From Selaginella tamariscina (lineage: Eukaryota > Streptophyta > Lycopodiopsida > Selaginellales > Selaginellaceae), in NCBI GenBank assembly GCA_003024785.1, contig PUQB01000089.1, forward strand, positions 310,001 to 374,000: 64,000 nucleotides of DNA, read 5' to 3'. Under the pieces are notes generated by a model that saw only the letters and a list, made by a program, of their open reading frames with translations, ran no database searches and was not told the origin of the DNA. Each line of letters begins with the position of its first letter. Within the stretch, counting starts at the first letter, position 1. Positions 1 to 9,953 of this stretch are shown piece by piece. The position numbers and the translations under genes were made by a program.

Positions 1-299
1 AGCATGGTTCAATATGTGTACAAAGAATTAGTGTGTGAGAGAGAAGCTTAATATGTACCAAATTGACACCAATATGTGTTGATACTATGGAGATTCAAAC
101 CACAATTTGGAGCATTGTTGTTGCCGTCCAAATTGCATCTCTGGTCATCAAGTTTATGTTGTGGATCGAGTTGTACAATTGAAAATGACGAAGGCTAATC
201 ATGAGTAAAAAACCGTTCAACTGGTAAATAAAAGTGTTTTAACTCTTGAACACTTAGGTTTCATTCCATCATTTAAAAATGCTAGAGCATGTCACATAG

Positions 300-1404
300 A
301 TGTCCAAGTTAGGTCTTCATAATTTATAAGGGACTCATGGTCAGTGGAGCAAATGTGAATTTTATCACTTCGGAGTTTGTTGTTGTTTCCAATCTTAAAG
401 CCAACTAGTCAACATGTTAGAGTCGAGATTGTGGATAACCAATCGATTGAATTTGGTCATGTTGTAATGGAGTATGAACTGATGTAGATTGAGGCACTTC
501 AATTTCATCATCTTCTTTAACGTGATTTCATTTTAAAGTGCTTGATCATCCTTGGACTTTCATAATTGTAATTAACAAAACCTTGTTATTGATTAAATGA
601 CATACGGTTTTGTGCATACTAATATCACTAATGTAGTCCTTTCCTCCTCTTGCTCAAGTTTGTAATCCATTATCAACATTTTGTACATAACATTGAAGCA
701 ATTATGTGGTGTTAGTTGACAGGATCCCACTTTTGTGTTTGTTGTCATTCTTCATTTGTTCAACTTATCTATGGAGAATGTCTCAACAATGCTTCTTAAC
801 AAGTATTAGGATCTTGCAAATGTGTTTGACAAGAAGAAGGCAACCAAGTTTCCACTCAGCACCTGCACAACTACCATGGATGAGAAACAACCTGCCTGCA
901 GAACTAGATGTGTTGTAATCATATGTTAAAGAGAAACTCCCCATTAGTTTTTATATGCCACTCGCATTCACTAGTTGGTGCCCCAATTTTCTTTGTCTCC
1001 AAGAAAGATGGGAATTTTTGCTTGGTTGTTAATATTGTGAATTGAACAAAGTCACAGTGCAGAATTGACACATTTTATCATTAATTCCAGAGATGCTAGA
1101 GTGACTTTCTAGAGCACTCTTCTTCACAAAAATTGATTTACATAGAGCATATAACCTTGTAAATGAGACAAATGAAAGATTGCTCTCCATACTTGCTATG
1201 AACATTTTAAATACACCATCATATCATTTGGTCTCACAAATGTTCTAGTTATCTTTTAACACATGACAAATAACAACTTCCATGAGTTCATTAATTTATT
1301 TGTTATTATTTATCTTGATGACATACTAATTTTAAGAAATGCAGAAAGAACTTGATTGACAAGTGCTACAAAGCTCTAAGAGCATGGGTTATTTATAAAA
1401 TTAA
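300..1404 (+). pseudogene. Decayed gypsy protease-reverse transcriptase (plus-strand relic)
   Basis: This is the left part of an old chromodomain gypsy element in plus orientation. Around 345-375 the frame reads a retropepsin-like patch (SGANVNFI) that lacks the catalytic Asp. From about 980 the frame reads the reverse transcriptase blocks FFVSKKDG, then FTKIDLHRAYNLV near 1125-1160, and the YLDDIL active site near 1312-1330. It ends with a match to the thumb-region EHGL..KL block near 1383. Each block aligns by eye with the better preserved RT of the minus-strand element at 3796-4905. Many stops and indels make it non-functional. The rest of the same relic lies at 7288-8850, beyond a nested insertion. 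Bases 1-300 probably belong to its gag/protease end, but I cannot read a domain there. Confidence 0.75.
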
Positions 1405-1465
1405 AGAGGTGCTTAGGAAAGTTGTTATACCAGCTCCATCATCTTCTGAATTCCAAAGTGTCTAG

Positions 1466-1816
1466 TGTTAAGCCACAATCCAGGAACAAGGAAATGAGCA
1501 GGATTCCGAGAACAAGGAAGCTTGACTCAGAAGTAGGACAGGAGCAGGACAGGGAGTAAGACAGGAACTAGGAATCAGGAACAAGATAAGAGCAGGAGGC
1601 AAGGAGCAAAAACAAGACAAGAACAAGACAAGACAAGATTGATCGTAGAAAGACTGGTGTTGATAGTAACTGATTGTACAATAATTAGGTCGGAGCTTTT
1701 ATGCTCACAACTCCAAGCTAATCTAGTCATGAGCTAAAAATAGTGACCTATCCTCTAGGCATATCCTGTAGGTATATCCGTATCATGTATCCTGCATCCT
1801 ATATCGGGTCGTGATA
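1466..1816 (-). repeat. 3' LTR of the minus-strand chromovirus
   Basis: 351-bp LTR, downstream in element sense. It matches 6754-7282 with scattered substitutions, but most of the U3 minisatellite is missing. It carries TTGATAGTAACTG at 1660-1672, the exact reverse complement of the internal segment 6739-6751 next to the 5' LTR. The terminal dinucleotide in element sense is TA rather than TG, reading TATCACGACC, a sign of age. Confidence 0.9.
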
Positions 1817-1819
1817 GCA

Positions 1820-1829
1820 CCTCCTTCCT
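1820..1829 (-). other. Polypurine tract of the chromovirus
   Basis: The minus strand reads AGGAAGGAGG three bases before the 3' LTR, the expected position for the plus-strand primer of reverse transcription. It follows the chromodomain reading frame directly. Confidence 0.75.
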
Positions 1830-2109
1830 AAGGACGAGTTCCACGAGTCTTGGGACCTGGTTTAGCAGGATAACGCCGATGGAAAGCAGCAACTTTGGAA
1901 GAAGCATGGAGTAAGTTGGATGCAGGTTCCCAAGTGCGATCGGTAGGCAAATAACCTTTCCAATCCACCAAGTATTGAAGTTGGCGGCGATGAAGACGAG
2001 AATCAAGGATGGCTGCAACTTCGTACTCAGGTTCACCAGCAATGACCACAGGAGGGGGAGGAGAAGAAGCACGACCAGGAAGAGAAGAAGGATGATACGG
2101 CTCCAACAA
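1828..2109 (-). pseudogene. C-terminal chromodomain of the integrase
   Basis: The open segment reads [18 protein letters not shown] followed by [18 protein letters not shown]. This is a classic chromodomain with the aromatic positions Tyr, Trp and Trp in place. Chromodomains on gypsy integrases target insertion to chromatin with particular histone marks. The frame stops just before the polypurine tract and 3' LTR. Confidence 0.9.
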
Positions 2110-2239
2110 GAGGTGTGAAACACAGGATGAAGTTTCACCGTAGATGGTAACTCGAGTCGGAAAGCTACAGGATTGACCTCCGCCGCAATCCTGTAAGGGC
2201 CCAATCGTTGAAAATCCAACTTAGAAGAAGGCCTGTTGG

Positions 2240-3330
2240 TGCGAATATGCGACGAAGAAGCCACACGAGATCACCAATCTTGTATGCAGGTGCCGGTTGA
2301 CGATGAGCATCAGCATGACTTGTAGTTCCTGTGCCTGCTGAAGATGAACCCGGAGATCTCCTGTACCTGACGAAGATGCTGAGACGATCCTGTACTGCAG
2401 GAGCGGAAGAAGGAGAAGCAGGAGGAGCAAAGTCAAAACGTGGATGGTACCTGTAAGAGCAAAGAAAGGTGTCTGGCCTGTAGATGCGTGAACGGAGTTG
2501 TTGTAGGCAAACTCCGCCATTGGAAGAAGGTCCAACCAGTTGTCCTGTTGGTAACTGATGAAGCAGCGAAGATATTGCTCCAAGGTCTGAATTGTGCGTT
2601 CTGACTGCCCATCAGTTTGTGGATGATATCCTGAAGAAAATCCGCTTTAACCTGTAGACTCCGAAGAAGCTTCGCCAAAACTTGGACATGAATTGTGGAC
2701 CTCGATCAAAACAATGCTCTCAGGAAGACCATGGTGTCGGAACACTTCGCGGATCACCAACTCAGTGTTGTCTGGCCTGTAGCAGTCTTGTTGACATGGT
2801 AGGAAATGAGCCTGTTTGGTGAAACGGTCAACCACCACAAGAACTGCATCAAATCCACGAGGAGGAAGATCTGTGAGGAAATCCATAGAAATGGATCTCC
2901 AAGGAGCAGAAGGAACAGGAAGAGGACGAAGAAGACCAGAGGGCGCATGATGAGGCATCTTCGACCTATTGCAGGTGTCACAACTCCGTACAAACTTTCC
3001 ACAAAACCTCGCAACCCAGGCCACCAATAGTTGCGAGTCACCAACTCAACTGTCTTGGCCACACCAAAATGTCCTGTAGCCGGGGTATCATGACAATCCT
3101 GTACCACACGAGTCCTGCAAACACCAACAGGAACGTACAGGAGACCTTCCCGGTACAGGAGTCCTCCTGTATGGCAAAAACTTGTAGTCTGTACGGGAAC
3201 TGGAGGAAGAGGAACTTGCATGTCAGGATAATGTGTGAAACACATTCTTGCCAAGTCGTCTGTAGCCAACTGCAACGGATGTCCTGTAGGAGTGTGAATT
3301 GCTGGAGCCTGATGAACCTGTAGTGCTGCA
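2240..3330 (-). pseudogene. Integrase (HHCC and DDE core)
   Basis: The zinc-binding N-terminus is visible as HDTPATGHFGV...YWWPGL near 3060-3110 and CDTCNRSK near 2960. The DDE core is readable across several frames: MDFLTDLPPRGFDAVLVVVDRFTK (first Asp), DRGPQF near 2690-2705 (second Asp), and QTDGQSERTIQTL near 2590-2620 (Glu). Downstream come EFAYNNSVHAST and the C-terminal block [18 protein letters not shown] (about 2120-2210). All catalytic residues are retained, but at least four frame changes break the reading. Confidence 0.88.
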
Positions 3331-3370
3331 AGCCGAATCGATCAGGACCCAACAACACTTGCTTTGACAG

Positions 3371-4905
3371 TCATATGCAGGATCGCCCGGGTTGGTGCAA
3401 GGTAAGAGCGCCTAGACAATGCGTCCGCCTTGCCATTCCGAAAACCGGCCTGTAGATGATGACGAAATCAAAACGTGATAGGAACTCCCCACCTAGCCTG
3501 TCGCCGACTGAGAACTCGAGCCGTTTGAAAATACTCCAGGTTCTTGTGATCCGTAAGAACTTGTACAGGATGCGCAGCACCTTCCAGGAAATGCCGCCAC
3601 TCCTCGAACGAATCCACAATGGCCTTGAGTTCCTTGTCATGAATCTCGTAATTGATCTCCGCCGAAAGGAACTTACGAGAGTGAAAAGCTACAGGATGAA
3701 GCAACTTGTCTTCTCCAACTTGTGATAGGACGATCCTACTGCAAAATCCGAGGCATCTGCTTCAACGAAGAAAGGACGAGAAGGATCAGGATGTGCTAAA
3801 ATCGGAGCTGTCGTGAAGGCGTCCTTGAGTGTTGTGAATGCATGTTCCGCCTTGTCGGACCAAGAGAAAACTCTGTGCGCTTGGTGAGTTCCGTGAGTGG
3901 AAGTACACGCTTGGAGAAGTCCTGTATGAACGCCTGTAGAAGTTTGCAAAGCCAAGGAAACATTGTACATTCTCGTACAGACTTGGGCCTCTCCCACTCC
4001 ACGATGGTCTTCACCTTGTGCATGTCCATGGAAACGCCAGCAGGAGAGACGATGTAGCCCAAGAACTCCACAGAATCCCTATCGAAAAAACACTTCTCCA
4101 ACTTCGCATACAGGCCATGCTCGCGAAGCCTCTGTAGAACTAATCGTACATGCTTGTCATGTGCCGCCTGGTCCTTGGAGAAAATCAAAATGTCATCGAG
4201 GTAGATCACCACAAACTGGTCCAAGAAGTCACGAAAGATGTCGTTCACCATGTGTTGGAACACGGCTGGGGCATTGGTAAGGCCGAAAGGCATCACCGTG
4301 TACTCGAAGTGTCCATACCTTGTACGAAAGGCAGTCTTCCACTCATCGCCTGGACGAATCCGTACAAGGTTGTAGGCCCCTCGTAAGTCGATCTTCGTGA
4401 ACACCTTTGCTCCTTGCAGCCGATCGAGAAGTTCCGGGATCAATGGCAACGGGTACCGATTCCGAATGGTGACTTGATTCAAACCCCTGTAGTCCACAAC
4501 CAAACGTAAACTCCCATCCTTCTTCTTGACAAAGAAGATAGGTCCTCTGCAGGGGACTTTGAGTGACGAATGAAGCCGGATGCCAAGTTGTCCTCGATGT
4601 ACTGACGAAGAACCTCCAATCTGGGGTGACAGTGCATAAATCGGTCCGAACGGTGGAGTCTTTCCTTCCACAAGATCAATAGGACAGTCGTAGGACCTGT
4701 GAACAGGAAGAACTGCAGCCTTGTGCTTGTCAAAAACGTCCTGAAAGGTGATACTTGGATGGTAGGGAAGAAAGGAAGAAGAAGAGGAAGGAGAAGGAGA
4801 TTGAAAAACAGGAGAGTCAGATACAGGAAAGGTAGAAGAGGACGTAGGAGTTACTTGAAAGGCAAAAAGGTGGAAAGGAGCAGGATCAGTGGCAAGTTCA
4901 TGCAT
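3371..4905 (-). pseudogene. Reverse transcriptase and RNase H
   Basis: The RT runs in one long frame from 4905 and is complete enough to show the Ty3 blocks. These are PIFFVKKKDGSLRLVVDYR, then FTKIDLRGAYNLVRI, MPFGLTNAPAVFQ, and the active site IYLDDILIFSKD with both catalytic Asp. RNase H follows in two other frames: [13 protein letters not shown] with the first catalytic Asp near 3760, then [19 protein letters not shown] and [11 protein letters not shown] near 3530-3690. Two or three indels separate the pieces. Function is reverse transcription and removal of the RNA strand. Confidence 0.92.
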
Positions 4906-5475
4906 GGTAGTGGTAAGAACTCGGAGAGGAGAAGGAGGGAGCTGTGATTGAAAAAGAGGAAGGATCTTGGGGGGTGGAACGAAGAAGAGTAATGAAAAGA
5001 GGCAGGATTGGGAGAAACATGTGTGGATGTTGACAAGTGTACAGGATTGGAAGAATCCTGTACAGAAGTCCGTGGATGCACAGGAGTGAGGAGAGCCTGT
5101 GAGTGTGATGACGAACCAACAGGAGGTGGATCCTGTTGAGGAGGAACCTTCGACACTGATACAGGATTGGAAGAACCCTGTACAGGAATCCGCAAACTTA
5201 CAGGAGTGGAGAGAGCCTGCGGATGTGCTGAGGAACTGACATGAGGTGAATCCTGTCGAGGAGGAGTCTTCAACACTGATACAGGAACAGGCACGGTCAA
5301 TCCTGTAGCTTGTACTGCCTCAGACACTAAGGATGTATCCTGCACACAGGAAGGTACAGGATTGATCCTGGTTGCGGAGAGGAAAACGTGAGCGTCCTAG
5401 ACCTCCAGTCGATCTGCGGATTTGCAACAACGAACCATGGCATGCCCAAAATGATGGGAGTCGACCGAGTCTTGA

Positions 5476-5766
5476 TCAAGTTGAAGGAAATCGAACAGTT
5501 GAATGCGCCATGACTGCAAGAGAGAGGTTGGTAGCATGGGTAACTGCGCCAGAAGCAATCAAACGACCATCGGCCACCTCTACAGGAACTGCACGCTTCA
5601 ACTTCACCACCGGAATGCCATGTTGAGTTGCAAAAGTGTCATCCATGAAGCATGCATTTGCACCAGTGTCTAACAGGGCAAACTCCTTGAGCTCTCGATT
5701 ATTGAAATGAATGTATAGGAAACTTGAGTGATGGAATGGTATGAGCAGCACCAATGGAGCCTGCAC
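5476..5766 (-). pseudogene. Retropepsin-type aspartic protease
   Basis: A 96-codon open segment contains the catalytic triplet in ALLDTGANACFMDD, followed by the flap and C-terminal region VADGR..ASGAV. This matches the retropepsin that cleaves Gag-Pol in Ty3/gypsy elements. It lies between the Gag zinc knuckle and the RT, as expected, but in a different frame from both. Between the protease and RT (about 4,900-5,400) the frame is open but low-complexity, with Ser/Pro-rich repeats of about 120 bp. Confidence 0.85.
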
Positions 5767-5827
5767 CTACGTCCAACTTCGCGGCTCCTAGACGAAGTGG
5801 ACATTGAAGTTTTCCGACTGAACTTCA

Positions 5828-6658
5828 GCTTCAACTTCACGCGTCTTGAACTTCCTGGCTTTAATAGGACATTCGCCGCCTTGTGTCCTGCTTCACCACA
5901 ATACAAACATAGATTCTCACTGCGACGTTGCTTCTCAGCAGCGAAAAGTGAGCCACGCTTGTATTTCTCAACCTCCATAGGAACTACTCCAGAAGGTGTG
6001 CAGGAGTATCACAGCTGCAGGATTGGTTTCAGGAACTGTTGACGGGATTTTCCTTGACAACGCTTGAACAAGCGGTTGTCGCAGCAAACGGCCTGTTGCA
6101 TGATCTCCGCTAATGTTTGGGCATCCGGTAACATAAGGAAAAGGTCCTTCATGTCACCCTCAACCCAAAACAAAAGTGTTCAATCAATGCAGTCTCGTCC
6201 TATAGAATGTTCGTGCAAAGTTGTTGAAATTCGGATGTATAAATGGAAGCTAATCAAGATCCTTGTGTGAGCTTTCATAACTTCGTGCATGCAGAAAGTC
6301 AAGCCCGTAGAAATTCAACTAGTAGGGATGTCAAAAGGCAACCTTTTGTACATCAGTCGAGTAGCGGCGTGGTTGTATGCAAATCAAAAGCCTGATATGA
6401 TTCAGAAACCCTTGGAAATCGGCACGATTATCATTAAACTTTTTTGACATGCTGATCTTCAGGTCCGAAGAAGTGTTCGATGGAGAGGAAACCACGGATG
6501 CTTGAGAGAGAGCTTGCGCAAACAGCCTTGGAAGATGCATCACCAGCTGCATGCGCCGCGTTGGTGAAACCTTGCAAATCTGTGACCACTTGGCGTAAAG
6601 TGGCCAGCTCATGAAGCAATATTTGGTGCTTGCGTTGAAATTGCTCAAAATTAGCCAT
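5828..6658 (-). pseudogene. Gag with CCHC zinc knuckle (frameshifted)
   Basis: The open frame starts at 6658 (MANFEQFQRKHQIL), about 80 nt inside the primer-binding site. It has a helical N-terminal region (RKHQILLHELATLRQVV). A frame change near 6450 leads to a segment with GFLNHIRLL, typical of retrotransposon Gag. The C-terminal part contains a zinc knuckle (CLYCGEAGHKAA) near 5875-5910. Its last Cys is reached only after a further one-base shift, giving ECPIKA. Gag would form the particle and bind genomic RNA. At least three indels interrupt it. Confidence 0.8.
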
Positions 6659-6738
6659 GATCTATGAAAGAAAAAAGAAGGAAAACGAAGAAGAAGAATT
6701 AAGAAAAAAAGTAATTGGAAATCGAAAAGCTATGAAAG

Positions 6739-6753
6739 CAGTTACTATCAAAC
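6739..6753 (-). other. Primer-binding site, self-priming type
   Basis: The 15 nt directly inside the 5' LTR read GTTTGATAGTAACTG on the minus strand. They do not begin with TGG, so they cannot pair with a tRNA CCA end. The core TTGATAGTAACTG is complementary over 13 of 13 positions to the 3' LTR (1660-1672) and over 11 of 13 to the 5' LTR (6959-6971), in both cases at the predicted transcript start. This is the arrangement known from Tf1/sushi elements, where the 5' end of the genomic RNA folds back as primer. The role is inferred from complementarity and position. Confidence 0.72.
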
Positions 6754-7282
6754 TGTCAAGCCACGATCCAGGAACAAGGAAATGAGCAGGATTTCGAGAA
6801 CAAGGAAGCTTGACTCAAAAGCAGGACAATGAGCAGGACAATGAGCAGGACAAGGAGCAGGACAGGAACTAGGAATCAGGAATAAACAAGAACAGGAAGC
6901 AAGGAGCAAGACAAGACAAGAACAAGACAAAACAAGATTGATTGTAGAAAGACTGGTGTTAATAGTAACTAATTGTACAATAGGTCGGAGCTTTTATGCT
7001 CACAACTCCAAGCTAATTTGGTCATGAGTCTAATCTGGTCATGAACTAAAAATAGTGACCCTTATCCTCTAGGCATATCCTGTAGTATATCCTATAGGCA
7101 TATCCTGTAGTATATCCTATAGGCATATCCTGTAAGAATATCCTGTAGGTATATCTTGCAGACATATCCTGTGGTATATCCTATAAGAATATCCTGTAGG
7201 TATATCATGTAGGAATATCCTCTAGGCATATCCTGTAGGTATATCGTATCCTGTATCCTGCATCCTGTATCCGGTCATGACA
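6754..7282 (-). repeat. 5' LTR of the minus-strand chromovirus
   Basis: 529-bp LTR, upstream in element sense. The minus strand begins TGTCATGACCGG and ends with GGCTTGACA. A TATA-like box, CATAAAAG, lies at 6991-6998. The predicted transcript start near 6971 is about 26 nt downstream. The U3 side (7065-7255) is a minisatellite of degenerate TATCCTGTAGGCA-type units of about 12-24 bp, which makes this LTR 178 bp longer than its partner. The rest aligns closely with 1466-1816. Confidence 0.92.
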
Positions 7283-7287
7283 TCTAG

Positions 7288-8850
7288 TTGTATAGGAGTC
7301 ATGAAAAACATGAACAGCTCAAAGACGAGGTTCTTCTTTTAGTACATAGAGTTGAGATTGGTACTCTACATAGCTCATGTGTGCATCCATTTTAAGGTGA
7401 TTGACCATGTCCTAATGGGCTGCCTTGATTTGACCAATCAAGTTGTCATCGAGTGGACCTAAAAATTGCAACAATGCCATAACTTAAAAGCAGTTAGAGT
7501 TGAGAAGGACTTACTTCTGATTGTTGAGGACCGGGGCATTAGGAACTTGTGCGAAATAACTACTCCATGAGAATTCATCTGCTTACCATGGAGACAGGCC
7601 GATCGATGCATAATTATGAAAGCGATAAGGTCAACCGTGCTTGGCAACAATTTAGAACCCACTACATTTGCTAGTATTGCAAATTCTTGTGGTCATTGTA
7701 CATAGCCACGACATGTCAGGAACCCTCAAGGTAAATGGCTATAGATGCAAAGGTACATCGAGCAAATGTGACACATGTCAATGAACAAAGCTACCTAAAC
7801 ATTGCCAATTAATCAATCATGGAAATCCATCTTCATGGATGTTCTCAAAAATCTCCCTATTTCTCACGGTTTTGATGCAATTCTTGTCATTGTGGATTGG
7901 TTCTTGAAGATGACACATTTTTATCATGTCATAAGACCTTCACATGTGCAAATCTGGTTTACAAGAAGATTTTTCGTCTCCATAGGTTACCATGAATGAT
8001 ATTATTAGTGCTCAAGGTTCACAATGTGTTCTAATTATGGTGTGCTTTTCTCAAGTTGCTTAACATCAATGGGAAGCTTTCGACCATACACCCCTCAAAC
8101 AGATGGACAAATGAATAGAACAATTCAAACATTAAAGCATTACTTGTAGTGTTTCATTTTTCACTAGCAAGACAATTGGGTGCACTTGTTGCCATTGGCC
8201 GAATTTGCATATAATAATTTTGAGCACATGTCTACATCACTCACTATTTTTTGTCACTCAAGGTATTCACCCATGTTAATGTTATTCAGTTTCTAAAGTA
8301 CTAGCAATGAATGTCACCACAATGCTCATATTAAATGACTTTAGTAAGTTCACAAGGATATTCACCATGTAGTAGATCAATCTCGACAATCAAGACCCCA
8401 TTTCAACAAGGTGACAAGGCTTAGCTTCTTCAATGTCCTTGGCTGTCCAAATGACCTTGGCATAAATTGGACTACCAACTATTAGGTCCTTTCCTAGTTT
8501 TTAAACAAACATCTTCAATAACTTACTGACTCAAACTGCACATGTTATGTGATTCTGTCATGTTTTCCACGTTTCTCATTTGGAACCATACCATTCTCCA
8601 ATTGAGTTGAAATGAGTTGTTCCTCCACCACTAATTATCATAATTGCTGGTGAACCTAAGTTTGAAGGTACTTCCATCCTCAACTCCAAACTTCGGAATG
8701 AATACATATTATTTTGTTGATTGGGTTGGTTATCCACCAAGTAAACATAGCTAGGAACCTGCCAATAACATTTAACACACTTTAGATCTTGTAATTGCCT
8801 TCCATTGCCAATATCCTAGTAATCGGGTCTTCAAACATGTGGTGCTTGTC
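7288..8850 (+). pseudogene. Right part of the old gypsy relic, partly inverted
   Basis: Bases 7288-7728 are the reverse complement of the paralogous relic segment about 22,650-23,130 (RNase H to integrase N-terminus), so this piece is inverted. From 7737 the relic runs in plus orientation. It shows the integrase core (FDAILVIVDWF near 7870-7905), the DGQMNRTIQTL block near 8100-8140, and a decayed chromodomain (GEPKFE..SILNSKL) near 8650-8720. Stops are frequent. The inverted piece continues left of the nested insertion to about 1405, because 1405-1465 matches the reverse complement of about 23,127-23,177. Confidence 0.8.
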
Positions 8851-8929
8851 ATGGCAAAGGGGAGTCATGATTCCATTAATAAATAAATATTTTGCCTTAG
8901 GATATTCAAACCCACAACCCAAAACACCT

Positions 8930-9055
8930 TTCAACTTAGTTTTTGTCATTGTCACTATCACCACTAGTGCCATTGCCATTCTCATCGCTAGTGCCACTAC
9001 CAATTCCACCACTAATGCCACTGCTAATGCCATTACCATTTACAACTTTTAGTTT
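8930..9055. repeat. Degenerate trinucleotide repeat (ACC/GCC-ACT)
   Basis: An array with 3-bp periodicity of ACC, GCC, ACT and ATT triplets at the end of the gypsy relic. The paralogous tract is at 24,270-24,370. The long open frames on both strands here are an artefact of the periodicity. The following 9,060-9,950 is AT-rich sequence shared with 24,400-25,180, with no gene visible. Confidence 0.6.
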
Positions 9056-9953
9056 CATTTTTATTTCTAAATGGAGTTTCTAACTTGAGTTCCAACTCCT
9101 AATTCCATTGTCAATAAGTTTACATGATAATTTTTCTTTAAAGCGTTCAACACAAGTCACCTTTATTCCTTTAGTGAACTTCCATTCTATTTTGTTTTTC
9201 TTTCAAGTTTCATATTCTTATTTATATAACTTTTCATTAAATATAGTTTCTTCTTTCTCTTTATTATTATTCTTCCATTTTTAATCACTCTTGAGGGTCA
9301 TAATAAGTAATTTGAATTTATATTTGAATTTTTTGGTTTGAGAAAACATTGAATGAATTTAGAAGTAAAATGAAAAATTATAGTGAAAATTTTTAAGATG
9401 CTCCATTGCAATAATATTTAATTAATACTTTCGGAACTTCAAAAGCATGGTAGGAAAATATTACTACAGTACATATTCATTACAAAATAAAGATTGATCA
9501 TGTTACCACATAAATGATTATGTGCATGCTCTGATGAAGTTGTTATTTTAAGACTTATAACTTACATAAATGAGTAGTAAAGATTTTTCATAATCACTTA
9601 ACTTTATGTTATCGTTAGAAAGATTTCTTACAAGTAAGAATTTACAAGCACTTTGATCAGTTGTTATTTTAAATGTATAAAAGTAAAAAAAATTATAACA
9701 AGAACAAATACATTAGCATAATTTAATTTTTGGATTATTATTGAGTATGAGTTAAAAAAATATTTTTACAATTTCACTAAGTGACATAAATTGTTTATTA
9801 TAGTAAGTTTGATATGCGACTTTACCTATAATAAGAATAAAATTTCATAATAATAATAATAATTATTATTATATTATTACATTTGTATTATGTCATCGAT
9901 ATCACAATTATAATCACTTGTGTAGCAAACAGTCAATTAGTCTGTGTAGGTGT

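Larger units (their letters stand above)
1466..7282 (-). mobile_element. Full-length Ty3/gypsy chromovirus with LTRs and TSD
   Basis: Complete LTR retrotransposon on the minus strand. It is bounded by LTRs at 6754-7282 (5') and 1466-1816 (3') and flanked by an identical 5-bp target duplication, TCTAG, at 1461-1465 and 7283-7287. The coding order gag, protease, RT, RNase H, integrase, chromodomain is the Ty3/gypsy order, and the terminal chromodomain makes it a chromovirus. LTR ends are TGTCA...TGACA in the 5' copy. The coding region is open only in pieces: at least eight frame changes separate the domains, so this copy is not autonomous unless the indels are assembly errors. It is inserted in an older plus-strand gypsy relic. 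The paralogous site near 23,110-23,140 is empty, which dates the insertion after the local duplication. Confidence 0.93.

Noticed and set aside
6739..6753. Standard tRNA-iMet primer-binding site
   Set aside because: The expected TGGTATCAGAGC-type sequence is absent. Complementarity to the LTR explains the site better.
8782..9052. 85-codon frames on both strands
   Set aside because: Product of a trinucleotide periodic repeat (ACC/GCC/ACT) in a gypsy relic, not a gene.
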